Shown piece by piece: positions 48,179 to 58,125 of a DNA stretch of 64,000 nucleotides (position 1 is its first letter; the number at the start of each line of letters is the position of its first letter). A program made the translations under genes and the position numbers. The stretch is from Streptomyces sp. M41(2017) (GTDB lineage Bacteria; Actinomycetota; Actinomycetes; Streptomycetales; Streptomycetaceae): positions 868,001-932,000 of the forward strand of contig NZ_MWFK01000001.1 in the NCBI RefSeq assembly GCF_002078175.1, written 5' to 3'. The notes beneath the pieces are model-generated. The model worked only from the letters and a program-made list of their open reading frames with translations, was not told the DNA's origin and did not search any database.

Positions 48179-48496
48179 GAAGCGGTTCCGATCGACTCGT
48201 GCGTCTGGTGGTTCGGGCGGGAGCGTTATCGCCTCCGGCGGCTCGTGTCGTACGTCTCGTCGTCCGCTCCCGCGTTGATGGAACCTTGACGGAAACCGTT
48301 GCGTCAATGGCCGTTTACCTGCGGAATCCGCAACCGTAAAGCGACGGACGTCACATCGCTTTCTGAGGCTCGGACGCTCTGACACATCAATCAACAAGCC
48401 CTTGTGAAATGTGACCATGCTTTCGAAGGCATCCATCGCAGATACCCTGCGCCACCCGGTTCCTCCCCCCTCCACGGGAATCGTTGCGGGCGCGTC
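48179..48496. other. upstream region of the APC permease
   Basis: This 318-nt gap has no supported gene. It contains ATGCTTTCGAAGGCAT (48417-48432), a 16-bp palindrome with one mismatch per arm, about 240 nt before the permease start. I see no clear promoter. Confidence 0.35.
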
Positions 48497-48536
48497 AAAA
48501 AAAGATGAAGCCGTCCGCTATGCGGACGGCTTCATC
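48497..48536 (-). terminator. intrinsic terminator of the inositol operon
   Basis: Perfect 15-bp stem GATGAAGCCGTCCGC/GCGGACGGCTTCATC with a TAT loop, followed in the minus direction by seven T residues. It is a textbook rho-independent terminator, rare in such GC-rich DNA, 18 nt after the mmsA stop. Confidence 0.95.
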
Positions 48537-48553
48537 GGGGGGTTCCGCGGGGC

Positions 48554-50056
<1,503 letters not shown>

Positions 50057-50070
50057 GGCCAAAAACTCCT

Positions 50071-51954
50071 TCACAGATGGCGGCGTCGGGCGGCGACGTG
50101 CCGGTCGTACTCCTCGCGGGCCGCCACCGCCGACGATCGGGTCGCGGTCTCGGCCACAGGTACATCCCACCAGGCCTGGGCCGGGGGCGCGCCCGACACT
50201 GTGTCTGCCGTTTCGGTCTCCACGTAGACACAAGTGGGAGTGTCCGCGGCGCGCGCCGCGGCGAGGGCGGTCCGCAGGTCACGCACGGTCTTCGCGCGCA
50301 GAACCCGCATGCCCAGGCTGGCCGCGTTGGCCGCGAGATCGACCGGCAGCGGAGCCCCGGTGAACGTACGGTCCGTAGCGCGGTGGCGGTAGGCCGTGCC
50401 GTACCGCTCGGCGCCCACCGAGGCGGAGAGGCCGCCGATCGACGCGTACCCGTGGTTCTGCAGGACGACCACCTTGATGGCGACGCCCTCCTGGACGGCG
50501 GTGACGATCTCGGTCGGATTCATCAGATACGTGCCGTCCCCCACCAGCGCCCACACGGGCCGGTCCGGGGCCGCCATCCGGACGCCGATCGCGGCCGGGA
50601 TCTCGTAGCCCATGCACGAGTACCCGTACTCCACGTGGTACTGGTCCCGCGACCGCGCCCGCCACAGTTTGTGCAGGTCGCCGGGGAGCGAGCCGGCCGC
50701 GTTGATCAGGATGTCGTCCTCGGTGACCAGCTCGTCGAGGACGCCCAGGACCTGTGGCTGGGTGGGCCGGATGTCGATGTCCTCGGCCTCGTAGGCCGCG
50801 TCGACGCGGTACTCCCAGCGCTCCTTGTCGTCCGTGTACTCGGTGACGTAGGCGGGCTCGACGCGGTGCCGGTGGGGCAGCAGCGCCCCGGTGAGGGCCT
50901 CCAGGCCCGCGCGCGCGTCGGCGATCAGCGGGATGCCGGAGAGCTTGTGACCGTCGTACGCGGCGATGTTGAGGTTGAGGAAGCGGACGCCGGGGGCGCC
51001 GAACAGGGTGCCCGAGGCGGTCGTGAAGTCGGTGTAGCGGGTGCCGACGCCGATCACCAGGTCGGCGGTACGGGCCAGCTCGTCGGCGGTCGCCGTGCCC
51101 GTATGCCCGATGCCGCCGACGTCCTGCGGGTGGTCCCAGCGCAGCGAACCCTTGCCCGCCTGCGTGGAGGCCACCGGTATGCGGGTGGCGGAGGCCAGTT
51201 CGGCGAGGGCCTCCTCGGCGCGGCTGTGGTGGACCCCGCCGCCCGCGACGATCAGCGGACGCCGGGCGCCCCGGACCGCGGCGACGGCGGCGGCCAGCTC
51301 ACCGGGGTCGGCACCCGGGCGCCGCACGGTCCAGGTCCGCTCGGCGAAGAACTCCTCCGGCCAGTCGTACGCCTCGGCCTGCACGTCCTGCGGCAGCGCG
51401 AGCGTGACCGCGCCCGTGTCGACGGGGTCGGTGAGCACACGCATCGCCTGGAGCACCGCCGGGATCAGCGCCTCGGGGCGGGTGATCCGGTCGAAGTACC
51501 TCGACACCGGGCGCAGACAGTCGTTGACCGACACGTCCCCGGCGAAGGGGACCTCCAGCTGCTGGAGCACCGGGTCGGCGGGGCGGGTGGCGAAGACGTC
51601 GCCGGGCAGCAGCAGGACGGGCAGGTGGTTGACCGTGGCGAGGGCGGCACCGGTGACGAGGTTGGTGGCGCCGGGGCCGATGGAGGTGGTCACGGCGTGC
51701 GTGGAGAGCCGGCCGCTCTGCCGGGCGTAGCCGACCGCCGCGTGCACCATGGCCTGTTCGTTGCGGCCCTGGTGGTAGGGCATCTCGTCCGCGTACTCGA
51801 CGAGTGCCTGACCGATCCCGGCGACGTTCCCGTGCCCGAAGATGCCCCAGGTGGCGCTGATCAGCCGCTGGCGCGTACCGTCCCGTTCGGTGTGCTGGGC
51901 GGCCAGGAACCGCACCAGCGCCTGCGCGACCGTCAGCCTCGTCGTCGAGGTCAT
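50071..51954 (-). CDS. iolD: 3D-(3,5/4)-trihydroxycyclohexane-1,2-dione hydrolase
   Basis: 627 aa thiamine-diphosphate enzyme, the usual IolD length. The N-terminal Pyr domain (SATWGIFGHGNVAGIGQALV, NEQAMVHAAVGYARQSGRLS) contains the catalytic Glu region. A central FAD-like fold follows (RPLIVAGGGVHHSRAEEALA), and the C-terminal ThDP site is MGYEIPAAIGVRMAAPDRPV, WALVGDGTYLMNPTEIVTAV, then VLQNHGYASIGG, a G-D-G ... N metal motif. It opens the ring of the dione to 5-deoxy-glucuronate. The ATG overlaps the iolB stop by 4 nt. Confidence 0.95.
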   Translation of the reverse strand: MTSTTRLTVAQALVRFLAAQHTERDGTRQRLISATWGIFGHGNVAGIGQALVEYADEMPYHQGRNEQAMVHAAVGYARQSGRLSTHAVTTSIGPGATNLVTGAALATVNHLPVLLLPGDVFATRPADPVLQQLEVPFAGDVSVNDCLRPVSRYFDRITRPEALIPAVLQAMRVLTDPVDTGAVTLALPQDVQAEAYDWPEEFFAERTWTVRRPGADPGELAAAVAAVRGARRPLIVAGGGVHHSRAEEALAELASATRIPVASTQAGKGSLRWDHPQDVGGIGHTGTATADELARTADLVIGVGTRYTDFTTASGTLFGAPGVRFLNLNIAAYDGHKLSGIPLIADARAGLEALTGALLPHRHRVEPAYVTEYTDDKERWEYRVDAAYEAEDIDIRPTQPQVLGVLDELVTEDDILINAAGSLPGDLHKLWRARSRDQYHVEYGYSCMGYEIPAAIGVRMAAPDRPVWALVGDGTYLMNPTEIVTAVQEGVAIKVVVLQNHGYASIGGLSASVGAERYGTAYRHRATDRTFTGAPLPVDLAANAASLGMRVLRAKTVRDLRTALAAARAADTPTCVYVETETADTVSGAPPAQAWWDVPVAETATRSSAVAAREEYDRHVAARRRHL

Positions 51955-52793
51955 CGGTATCCCCCTGTGCTCTCTTCGTGTGCGGGGTGGAAGCGGATCC
52001 GCCATTCCCTGTCCCCGCCCGGCCCCGCCATGACGTTCAGGTAGTACATGGCGTGGCCGGGCTGGGCGACGGACGGGCCGTGCCATCCGTCGGGGACGAG
52101 GACGGCATCGCCGGTGCGGACCTCGGCGAGGACGTCCGAACCGCCCTCACGGGAAGGGAATACGCGCTGATAGCCGAAACCGTTCGGGCCCTCGATCTCG
52201 AAGTAGTAGATCTCCTCCAGCCGGGACTCGACGCCGGGCACGTCCTCGTCGTGCTTGTGCGGCGGGTACGAGGACCAGTTGCCGCCGGGGGTGATCACCT
52301 CGACGGCGATGAGCCGGTCGCACGCGAAGACGTCCGCGGCGGCGAAGTTGCGCACCTGGCGGGCGCAGCGGCCGCTGCCGCGGTGCTCGACGGGAACCTC
52401 CGGCGCGGGGCCGTAGCGGGCGGGGAGTCTGCGCTCGCACTTCGCTCCTGCCAGGGCGAAGCGGCCTCCCACGCCGGAGGCGATGTGGGCCAGGGCGTCA
52501 CGGGGCACGTAGGCGAAGTCGGTGACTCCGTCGAACACGCCCTCTCTGCCCAGGAGATGGAACTCTTGCTCGTCCATGCCGTCCTTGGTGCGCACCGTGC
52601 AGCCACCGGCGAGCGGGAGCACGATCCACTCGCTGTCGCCGGTGGTGAAGGTATGGGTACCCCCTGGCGCCAGTTCCACGATCCGCAGGGCGCTGTGGGT
52701 CCAGCCGGCCCGCGCGGGGTCGATGTCGAGCGCGTAGTGCGCGTCGGCGGCGGTGCCTCTCGGCACGTGCAGCCCGGCGCCCGGACCGCTCAT
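51951..52793 (-). CDS. iolB: 5-deoxy-glucuronate isomerase
   Basis: 280 aa, double cupin. The family motif YPPHKHDEDVPGVESRLEEI gives the metal ligands H, H and E, with WHGPSVAQPGHAMYYLNVMA supplying the second-strand His. It converts 5-deoxy-glucuronate to 5-dehydro-2-deoxy-gluconate in the myo-inositol pathway. It is cytoplasmic. It starts 7 nt after the preceding aldolase-like gene and overlaps iolD by 4 nt, so it is tightly within the operon. Confidence 0.95.
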   Translation of the reverse strand: MSGPGAGLHVPRGTAADAHYALDIDPARAGWTHSALRIVELAPGGTHTFTTGDSEWIVLPLAGGCTVRTKDGMDEQEFHLLGREGVFDGVTDFAYVPRDALAHIASGVGGRFALAGAKCERRLPARYGPAPEVPVEHRGSGRCARQVRNFAAADVFACDRLIAVEVITPGGNWSSYPPHKHDEDVPGVESRLEEIYYFEIEGPNGFGYQRVFPSREGGSDVLAEVRTGDAVLVPDGWHGPSVAQPGHAMYYLNVMAGPGGDREWRIRFHPAHEESTGGYR

Positions 52794-52800
52794 GCGCTCC

Positions 52801-53793
52801 TCACAGCAGTCCCACGGCGGTGTCCACGGCAGCGGCGACCTCGCCGTCCCCCGGGTACAGCAGCGACCGTCCCACCACCAGCCCCTGGACTGTGGGGAGT
52901 TGGAGCGCGCCGCGCCACTTCTCGTAGGCACCCTCCTGGTCGTCGCCGACCTCTCCGCCCAGCAGCACGGCGGGCAGCGTGGACGTCTCCATGACGCGGG
53001 CCATGTCGTCGGGGTTCTCGGTCACGGGGACCTTGAGCCAGGTGTACGCCGAACTGCCGCCCAGTCCGGCGGCGATGGCGAGCGACTTGGTGACGGCCTC
53101 GGCGCTCAGATCGTTGCGCAGCGTCCCGTCCTCCCGGCGACGGCAGAGGAACGGTTCGACGAAGACCGGGAGTCGGCGTTCCGCCATCGCGTCGATCACG
53201 CGGGCGGCCGATTCCAGGGTCCGCAGCGAGCCCGGGTCGTCGTAGTCGATGCGCAGCAGCAGCTTCCCCGCGTCGAAGCCGAGCCGTTCGATGTCCTGGG
53301 GGCGGTGTCCGGTGAACCGGTCGTCCAGTTCGAAGGCCGACCCGGCGAGGCCGCCCCGGTTCATCGACCCGATGACCACCTTGTCGTCGAGCGCGCCGAG
53401 CAGCAGCAGGTCGTCGAGGACGTCGGCGGTGGCGAGCACGCCGTCGACGCCGGGGCGGGAGAGCGCGAGGCAGAGCCGCTCCAGCAGGTCGGCGCGGCTC
53501 GCCATGGCGTGTGTGCGGTCACCGACGGCGAGCACGCCGCGCGCCGGGTGGTCGGCGGCGACGATCATCAGCCGGCCGGAGTCGCCGAGCAGGGGTCTGC
53601 GCACCCGTCGCGCGGCGGCCTCCGCGACCGCCTCGGGGCGCCGGGCCCGGGTGCGTGCGAGGCGGGCGACGTCGACACGGGGGGACGGCGGGCGGAGCGC
53701 GGCGTAGGCCGTGGGCGGGGCGCCGGGGCCGGCCGGCGGGCCCGCGTCGCCGCCCTGTTCCTGGTGCGCGCCCCCGACGTGGCCCGCCCTCAC
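52801..53793 (-). CDS. Cgl0159-type (beta/alpha)8 aldolase-like protein of the inositol operon
   Basis: 330 aa from GTG 53793, sharing bases with the iolC stop. It has aldolase-like TIM-barrel strands: RLMIVAADHPARGVLAVGDR, GVDGVLATADVLDDLLLLGA, VVIGSMNRGGLAGSAFELDD, KLLLRIDYDDPGS, VFVEPFLCRR, YTWLKVPVTENPDDMARVME, and the Lys in WLKVP as candidate Schiff-base residue. This family accompanies iol genes in corynebacteria and streptomycetes and is often labelled deoxyribose-phosphate aldolase. In the pathway it could fill the IolJ step, splitting 2-deoxy-5-keto-gluconate-6-phosphate to DHAP and malonate semialdehyde; no other iolJ candidate is in the operon. Confidence 0.8.
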   Translation of the reverse strand: MRAGHVGGAHQEQGGDAGPPAGPGAPPTAYAALRPPSPRVDVARLARTRARRPEAVAEAAARRVRRPLLGDSGRLMIVAADHPARGVLAVGDRTHAMASRADLLERLCLALSRPGVDGVLATADVLDDLLLLGALDDKVVIGSMNRGGLAGSAFELDDRFTGHRPQDIERLGFDAGKLLLRIDYDDPGSLRTLESAARVIDAMAERRLPVFVEPFLCRRREDGTLRNDLSAEAVTKSLAIAAGLGGSSAYTWLKVPVTENPDDMARVMETSTLPAVLLGGEVGDDQEGAYEKWRGALQLPTVQGLVVGRSLLYPGDGEVAAAVDTAVGLL

Positions 53794-54740
53794 CGCACCG
53801 CTCCGGCGGCGAGCGCGTCCTCGACCTCGTGCGCGGTGGGCATCGCGGAGGAGCACTCCAGGCGGGAGGCGACGATGGCACCCGCCGCGTTGGCGTGCCG
53901 CATGATCCGCTCCAGGTCCCAGCCGGCGAGCAGCCCGTGACAGAGGGAGCCGCCGAACGCGTCTCCCGCGCCGAGGCCGTTGAGGACCTCGACGGGCAGG
54001 GGCGGGACCTCGGCGGAGGTGCCGTCGCGGTGGACGGCGAGCACGCCCTTGGGGCCCTGCTTGACCACCGCGAGTTCGACGCCGGCGTCCAGGAGGGCCG
54101 CCGCGGCGGCGTGCGGGTCGCGCTCCCCGGTGGCGATCTCGACCTCGTCCACGTTCCCGACGGCGACCGTGGTGTGACGCAGGGCCTCCGTGTAGAAGGG
54201 GCGGGCGGACGCGGGGTCCTGCCAGAACATGGGGCGCCAGTCGAGGTCGAAGACGGTCGTGCCGGACCGGGCGCGGTGGGCCAGCGCCGCGAGGGTGGCC
54301 GTGCGGCTGGGCTCCGCGCACAGCCCCGTGCCGGTGACCCAGAAGACCCGGGCGTCGCGCACGGCTTCGAGATCGAGTTCGTGCGCGTCGATCTCCAGGT
54401 CGGGGGCCTTGGGCAGGCGGTAGAAGTACAGCGGGAAGTCGTCCGGCGGGAAGATCTCGCAGAAGGTGACGGGGGTCGGCAGTCCGGGGACCGCGGTGAC
54501 CCAGCGGTCGTCGACGCCGAAACCGCGCAGCGCGTCGTGCAGGTAGACACCGAAGGGATCATCACCCGTCCGGGTGATGACGGCCGTACGCCGTCCGAGT
54601 CGGGCGGCGGCCACCGCGACGTTCGTCGCCGAGCCGCCGAGGAACTTGCCGAAGGACGTCACCCGGGCCAGCGGCACCCCCGCCTGCAGGGGGTAGAGGT
54701 CCACCCCGATCCGCCCCATGGTGATCAGCTCGTACGCCAT
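53790..54740 (-). CDS. iolC: 5-dehydro-2-deoxygluconokinase
   Basis: 316 aa PfkB/ribokinase-family kinase. GKFLGGSATNVAVAAARLG is the N-terminal substrate signature, and NGLGAGDAFGGSLCHGLLAG the C-terminal PfkB motif with the catalytic Asp. It phosphorylates 5-dehydro-2-deoxygluconate at O6 with ATP. It is the first gene of the minus-strand operon iolC-aldolase-iolB-iolD-mmsA, and its start lies 123 nt from the divergent TIM-barrel isomerase gene. iolG (inositol dehydrogenase) and a transporter are not in the window. Confidence 0.92.
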   Translation of the reverse strand: MAYELITMGRIGVDLYPLQAGVPLARVTSFGKFLGGSATNVAVAAARLGRRTAVITRTGDDPFGVYLHDALRGFGVDDRWVTAVPGLPTPVTFCEIFPPDDFPLYFYRLPKAPDLEIDAHELDLEAVRDARVFWVTGTGLCAEPSRTATLAALAHRARSGTTVFDLDWRPMFWQDPASARPFYTEALRHTTVAVGNVDEVEIATGERDPHAAAAALLDAGVELAVVKQGPKGVLAVHRDGTSAEVPPLPVEVLNGLGAGDAFGGSLCHGLLAGWDLERIMRHANAAGAIVASRLECSSAMPTAHEVEDALAAGAVR

Positions 54741-54769
54741 CCCGTTCCCTTCCCTCCGGCTGTCCCCAG

Positions 54770-54833
54770 GTCTAGTCCCGCGCGGGGAGCCCTGTCAACG
54801 TTTTGTCCGGACATTCGGACGACGCCCTTGACA
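54770..54833. promoter_or_regulatory. divergent promoter region of the inositol genes with a 10-bp palindrome
   Basis: Minus strand: TTGACA (rc of 54793-54798) followed 17 nt later by CTAGAC, a plausible promoter for iolC. Plus strand: TTGACA at 54828-54833 without a good -10. Between them, overlapping the start of the minus promoter, is the perfect palindrome TGTCCGGACA (54804-54813), followed by a further half-site TTCGGACG. It could bind the GntR- or LacI-type inositol repressor encoded elsewhere. Confidence 0.5.
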
Positions 54834-54863
54834 CCCCTTCGGAGCGGCCGGAAGCTGGCGCCC

Positions 54864-55829
54864 ATGACGTCGTTGTCACCTCAGTCATCGCCGCGCTCCG
54901 AGCCCCAGCCGTCGCCGGAGTCGTCGCCTCCGTCCTCACTGTCGCGCATCCGGATCGGTTCGGCTCCCGACTCCTGGGGCGTCTGGTTCCCCGACGACCC
55001 GCGGCAGGTGCCCTGGCAGCGCTTCCTCGACGAGGTCTCCGGCTCCGGGTACGAGTGGATCGAGCTGGGCCCCTACGGCTATCTGCCCACCGATCCCGCC
55101 GTCCTCCGCGAGGAGACGGTCCGGCGCGGGCTCACCGTGTCGGCGGGGACGGTCTTCACCGGGCTGCACCGGGGGCCCGAGGTCTGGGACGCGACCTGGG
55201 AGCACGTCGCGGACATCGCCGCGCTGACCCAGGCGATGGGCGCGAAGCACCTGGTCGTCATCCCGGCGTTCTGGCGCGACGACAAGACGGGCGCCGTGCT
55301 GGAGGACAGCACGCTGACGCCGACGCAGTGGCGCAGTCTCACCGCGCAGACCGAGCGGCTCGCCCACGAGGTGCGGGAGCGCTTCGGGCTGCGGATCGTC
55401 GTGCACCCGCACGCGGACACGCACATGGACAGCGAGGAGAACGTCACCCGCTTCCTCGACGCGACCGACTCCTCGCTGGTCTCCCTGTGCCTCGACACCG
55501 GTCACTACGCCTACTGCGGCGGCGACAGCGTCAAGCTCATCGAGACGTACGGGGAACGCATCGGCTACCTCCACCTCAAGCAGGTGGACCCGCTGGTGCT
55601 GGCCTCGGTGCGTGCCGAGGAGGTGCCGTTCGGGCCCGCGGTCGCGCGCGGCGTGATGTGTGAACCGCCGTCGGGCGTACCGGCGCTGGAACCGGTGCTG
55701 GCCGCCGCGCAGCAGCTCGGCGTCGACCTCTTCGCGATCGTCGAGCAGGACATGTACCCGTGCCCGCCGGACAAGCCCCTGCCGATCGCCCGGCGCACAC
55801 GAGCGTTCCTGAGGTCCTGCGGGGCCTGA
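54864..55829 (+). CDS. TIM-barrel sugar isomerase/epimerase (IolE/IolI/IolH-like)
   Basis: 321 aa. After a Ser/Pro-rich N-terminal tail of about 28 residues, the AP-endonuclease-2 type barrel starts RIRIGSAPDSWGVWFPDDPR. Metal-site segments are EWIELGPYGYLP, VHPHADTHMD, SLCLDTGHYAYCGGD and YLHLKQVDP. The family includes inosose dehydratase (IolE), inosose isomerase (IolI) and IolH; the GSAPDSWGVW start is shared by several, so the exact reaction is open. An inosose-processing step is likely because the gene is divergent from iolC over a common regulatory gap. An internal ATG would remove the tail; RBS evidence is weak. Confidence 0.8.
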   Translation: MTSLSPQSSPRSEPQPSPESSPPSSLSRIRIGSAPDSWGVWFPDDPRQVPWQRFLDEVSGSGYEWIELGPYGYLPTDPAVLREETVRRGLTVSAGTVFTGLHRGPEVWDATWEHVADIAALTQAMGAKHLVVIPAFWRDDKTGAVLEDSTLTPTQWRSLTAQTERLAHEVRERFGLRIVVHPHADTHMDSEENVTRFLDATDSSLVSLCLDTGHYAYCGGDSVKLIETYGERIGYLHLKQVDPLVLASVRAEEVPFGPAVARGVMCEPPSGVPALEPVLAAAQQLGVDLFAIVEQDMYPCPPDKPLPIARRTRAFLRSCGA

Positions 55830-55870
55830 GGGGCCGCGGGCATGCGGGGCCACACGGGGCAAATGCGTCA

Positions 55871-55904
55871 CCCGTGTCACAAATACCACCTCCGTGTCAC
55901 AGAT
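55871..55904 (+). promoter_or_regulatory. direct repeat upstream of the small HTH protein
   Basis: CCCGTGTCACAAAT (55871-55884) and TCCGTGTCACAGAT (55891-55904) repeat with a 20-nt period, about two helical turns, so a regulator could bind both on one face. Extra GTCAC pentamers lie at 55867 and 55927. It is 169 nt before ATG 56073. Candidate operator only. Confidence 0.4.
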
Positions 55905-56072
55905 GTCGCGTGTACGCGGGTCTTGCGTCACACCCGGTCGACAGCCGCTGCCCGGCGCTCACTCCGTGTCGTTCAACGGGCACAGGCTTTGTGATCACCA
56001 GCGCAGCGCCCCGGCTCCCCCGCCGGCCGCCCCAGGCCGCCGCCGCGGCGCGCGCGCAGGGAGGTGCCCCGC

Positions 56073-56273
56073 ATGACCGACCCCAGACTCTGGTCGTACA
56101 AGGAGATCGCCGCGCACATCAAGGTGCAGCCGGACACGGTGCGTTCGTACCGCAAGCACGGGCTGCTCCCGCCGCCGGACCACGTCGAGAGCGGGAAGCC
56201 CTACTGGTACGCGGACACGGTCCGCGCCTGGGTCGCCTCCCGCCCGGGAAACCGGGGACGCAGAACCGACTGA
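56073..56273 (+). CDS. small MerR/excisionase-like helix-turn-helix protein
   Basis: 66 aa from ATG 56073, after the strong site GGGAGGTG; GTG 56064 is inside that site and therefore unlikely. The sequence SYKEIAAHIKVQPDTVRSYR, KHGLLPPPDHVESGKPYWYA is a winged helix-turn-helix resembling AlpA, excisionase and the MerR-like BldC group, with no effector domain. There is no integrase or phage gene nearby, so a chromosomal regulator is more likely than an excisionase. It is monocistronic, with a direct repeat upstream that may be its own target. Confidence 0.8.
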   Translation: MTDPRLWSYKEIAAHIKVQPDTVRSYRKHGLLPPPDHVESGKPYWYADTVRAWVASRPGNRGRRTD

Positions 56274-56405
56274 CCGCCGCCGGCCCGGCGCCCCGCTTCC
56301 GCCGGGGCACCGGGCCGGCGCGCGTCCGGTCCCGCGCCGGCCTTCCCCTCAGGCCGCCACCTAATTCGATTGCCGCACTGCCGCACGTCCGTCGATGATC
56401 CACCG

Positions 56406-56981
56406 ATGAGCTTCTCCGAGAAACCCGTCCTCACCGGTGAGAGGACCGTGCTGCGCCCGTTCACCGTGGACGACGTCCCGGTGATGGCGGAGATCCTGCG
56501 CGACCCGGACGTCCTGCGGCTCACCGGCAGCCCCGTCGCGGAGTTCGGGGCGGAGCGGCTGCGCCAGTGGTACGGCACCCGCTCCGAGCAGCCGGACCGG
56601 ATGGACCTCGGCGTGGTGGACCGCGCCACCGGTGAACTGGTCGGCGAGGCCGTCCTGTTCGAGTGGGACGAGCACAACCGCAACTGCACGTTCCGCATCC
56701 TCGTCGGCCCAAGCGGCCGCGACCGCGGGCTCGGCACCGAGGCCACGCGGCTGATCGTGGGCCACGCCTTCGAGCAACTGGGCATGCAGCGCGTCTCGTT
56801 GCACGTCTTCACCTTCAATCCCCGGGCCCGGCGCGCCTACGAGAAGGCCGGCTTCGTGGCCGAGGGGGTCGAGCGCCAGACGCTGCTGCACGACGGGGAG
56901 TGGATCGACGCCGTACGGATGTCGGTCCTGGCCCACGAATGGGCCGCCCATCGCGGCCGCCCCGGCACGCCCGCGGTCTGA
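56406..56981 (+). CDS. GNAT family N-acetyltransferase (RimJ/RimL type)
   Basis: 191 aa. The acetyl-CoA motif GRDRGLGTEATRLIVGHAFE and the following LGMQRVSLHVFTFNPRARRA, YEKAGFVAEGVERQTLLHDG are the standard RimJ/RimL-like GNAT core. ATG 56406 is chosen because an upstream extension would add poorly conserved residues. The substrate is not predictable; family members acetylate ribosomal protein N-termini, amines or antibiotics. It is alone on the plus strand, converging with the alcohol dehydrogenase gene. Confidence 0.88.
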   Translation: MSFSEKPVLTGERTVLRPFTVDDVPVMAEILRDPDVLRLTGSPVAEFGAERLRQWYGTRSEQPDRMDLGVVDRATGELVGEAVLFEWDEHNRNCTFRILVGPSGRDRGLGTEATRLIVGHAFEQLGMQRVSLHVFTFNPRARRAYEKAGFVAEGVERQTLLHDGEWIDAVRMSVLAHEWAAHRGRPGTPAV

Positions 56982-57023
56982 CGGCCGGCCGGTGCCCTCG
57001 GCTCCGCGGCCGCCCGGGCGGGG

Positions 57024-58073
57024 TCAACCGCGGCCCCACGGCTCGATGACCGTCACACCCGAGCCCGGCACCGATCCCATGGCCGCCAGTGCGGCCGGGG
57101 CCGCGTCCAGGGCGATGGTGGAGGTCACCAGGAGGTCGGGCCGCAGGACTCCGGCGCGCACCAGCTCCAGCATCGCGGGGTAGGCGTGGGCCGCCATGCC
57201 GTGGCTGCCGAGGAGTTCGAGCTCCAGGCCGATGACCCGGGCCATCGGGACGGGGGTGGCGCCGGTCGCCGAGGGCAGCAGGCCGATCTGGACATGGCGT
57301 CCGCGGCGGCGCAGTCCGTTCACCGAGGCGGCACAGGTGGCGGGCGACCCGAGGGCGTCCAGCGACAGGTGGGCGCCGCCGCCGGTCAGGTCGCGCACCG
57401 CCTCCGCCGGGTCCGCGACGGCGGAGGCGTCCACGCACTCCGCCGCCCCGAACTTCCGTGCCAGACCGAGCGCCGCCGGGGACACGTCGACGGCAACGAC
57501 CCGCGCCCCGGACGCCGCCGCGATCATCACCGCCGACAGACCGACGCCACCGCACCCGTGCACCGCGACCCACTCCCCCGCGCGCACCCGGCCCTGGACG
57601 GCGACCGCGCGGAACGCCGTGGCGAACCGGCAGCCCAGCGACGCGGCCGTCCCGAAGGACATCTCCTCCGGGACCGCGACGAGGTTCACGTCGGCGTGGT
57701 CCAGCGCCACGTACTCGGCGAAGGAACCCCAGTGCGTGAACCCCGGCTGGGTCTGCCGCTCGCACACCTGCTGGTCGCCGGCTGCGCAGGCGGGGCAGCT
57801 CCCGCAGGCGCAGACGAACGGGACGGTGACCCGGTCGCCGGGGCGCGTCCCGGTCACCCGGGACCCCACCGCCTCGACGACGCCGGCGAGTTCGTGGCCG
57901 GGGACGTGCGGCAGCGCGATGTCCGGGTCGTGGCCCATCCAGCCGTGCCAGTCGCTCCGGCACAGGCCGGTGGCCCCGACCCGCACCACCACGCCGTGCT
58001 CCTTCGGCCGCGGGTCCGGGACCTCCCGGACCTCGGCCGGTTCCCCGTACCGCTCGAACACCACTGCCCGCAT
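57024..58073 (-). CDS. zinc-dependent alcohol dehydrogenase
   Basis: 349 aa medium-chain dehydrogenase. The catalytic zinc ligands are Cys in [10 protein letters not shown], His in [10 protein letters not shown] and a further Cys; the structural zinc is [17 protein letters not shown]. The cofactor fold shows [20 protein letters not shown] and an acidic strand end (VVAVDVS), which favours NAD over [22 protein letters not shown] is common in broad-specificity alcohol dehydrogenases of actinomycetes. Substrate unknown. It is not linked to its neighbours: 52 nt separate it from the MMPL gene's stop. Confidence 0.92.
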   Translation of the reverse strand: MRAVVFERYGEPAEVREVPDPRPKEHGVVVRVGATGLCRSDWHGWMGHDPDIALPHVPGHELAGVVEAVGSRVTGTRPGDRVTVPFVCACGSCPACAAGDQQVCERQTQPGFTHWGSFAEYVALDHADVNLVAVPEEMSFGTAASLGCRFATAFRAVAVQGRVRAGEWVAVHGCGGVGLSAVMIAAASGARVVAVDVSPAALGLARKFGAAECVDASAVADPAEAVRDLTGGGAHLSLDALGSPATCAASVNGLRRRGRHVQIGLLPSATGATPVPMARVIGLELELLGSHGMAAHAYPAMLELVRAGVLRPDLLVTSTIALDAAPAALAAMGSVPGSGVTVIEPWGRG

Positions 58074-58125
58074 GGGTCCCGCCCTTCTCAGGAGACGACC
58101 TTCCGCGGGGAACCCTAAGGGCTGC

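Noticed and set aside
56073..56273. Excisionase of an integrative element
   Set aside because: No integrase, att duplication or replication gene is nearby, and the tRNA-Arg at 3801 has no repeated 3' end in the window that I could find.
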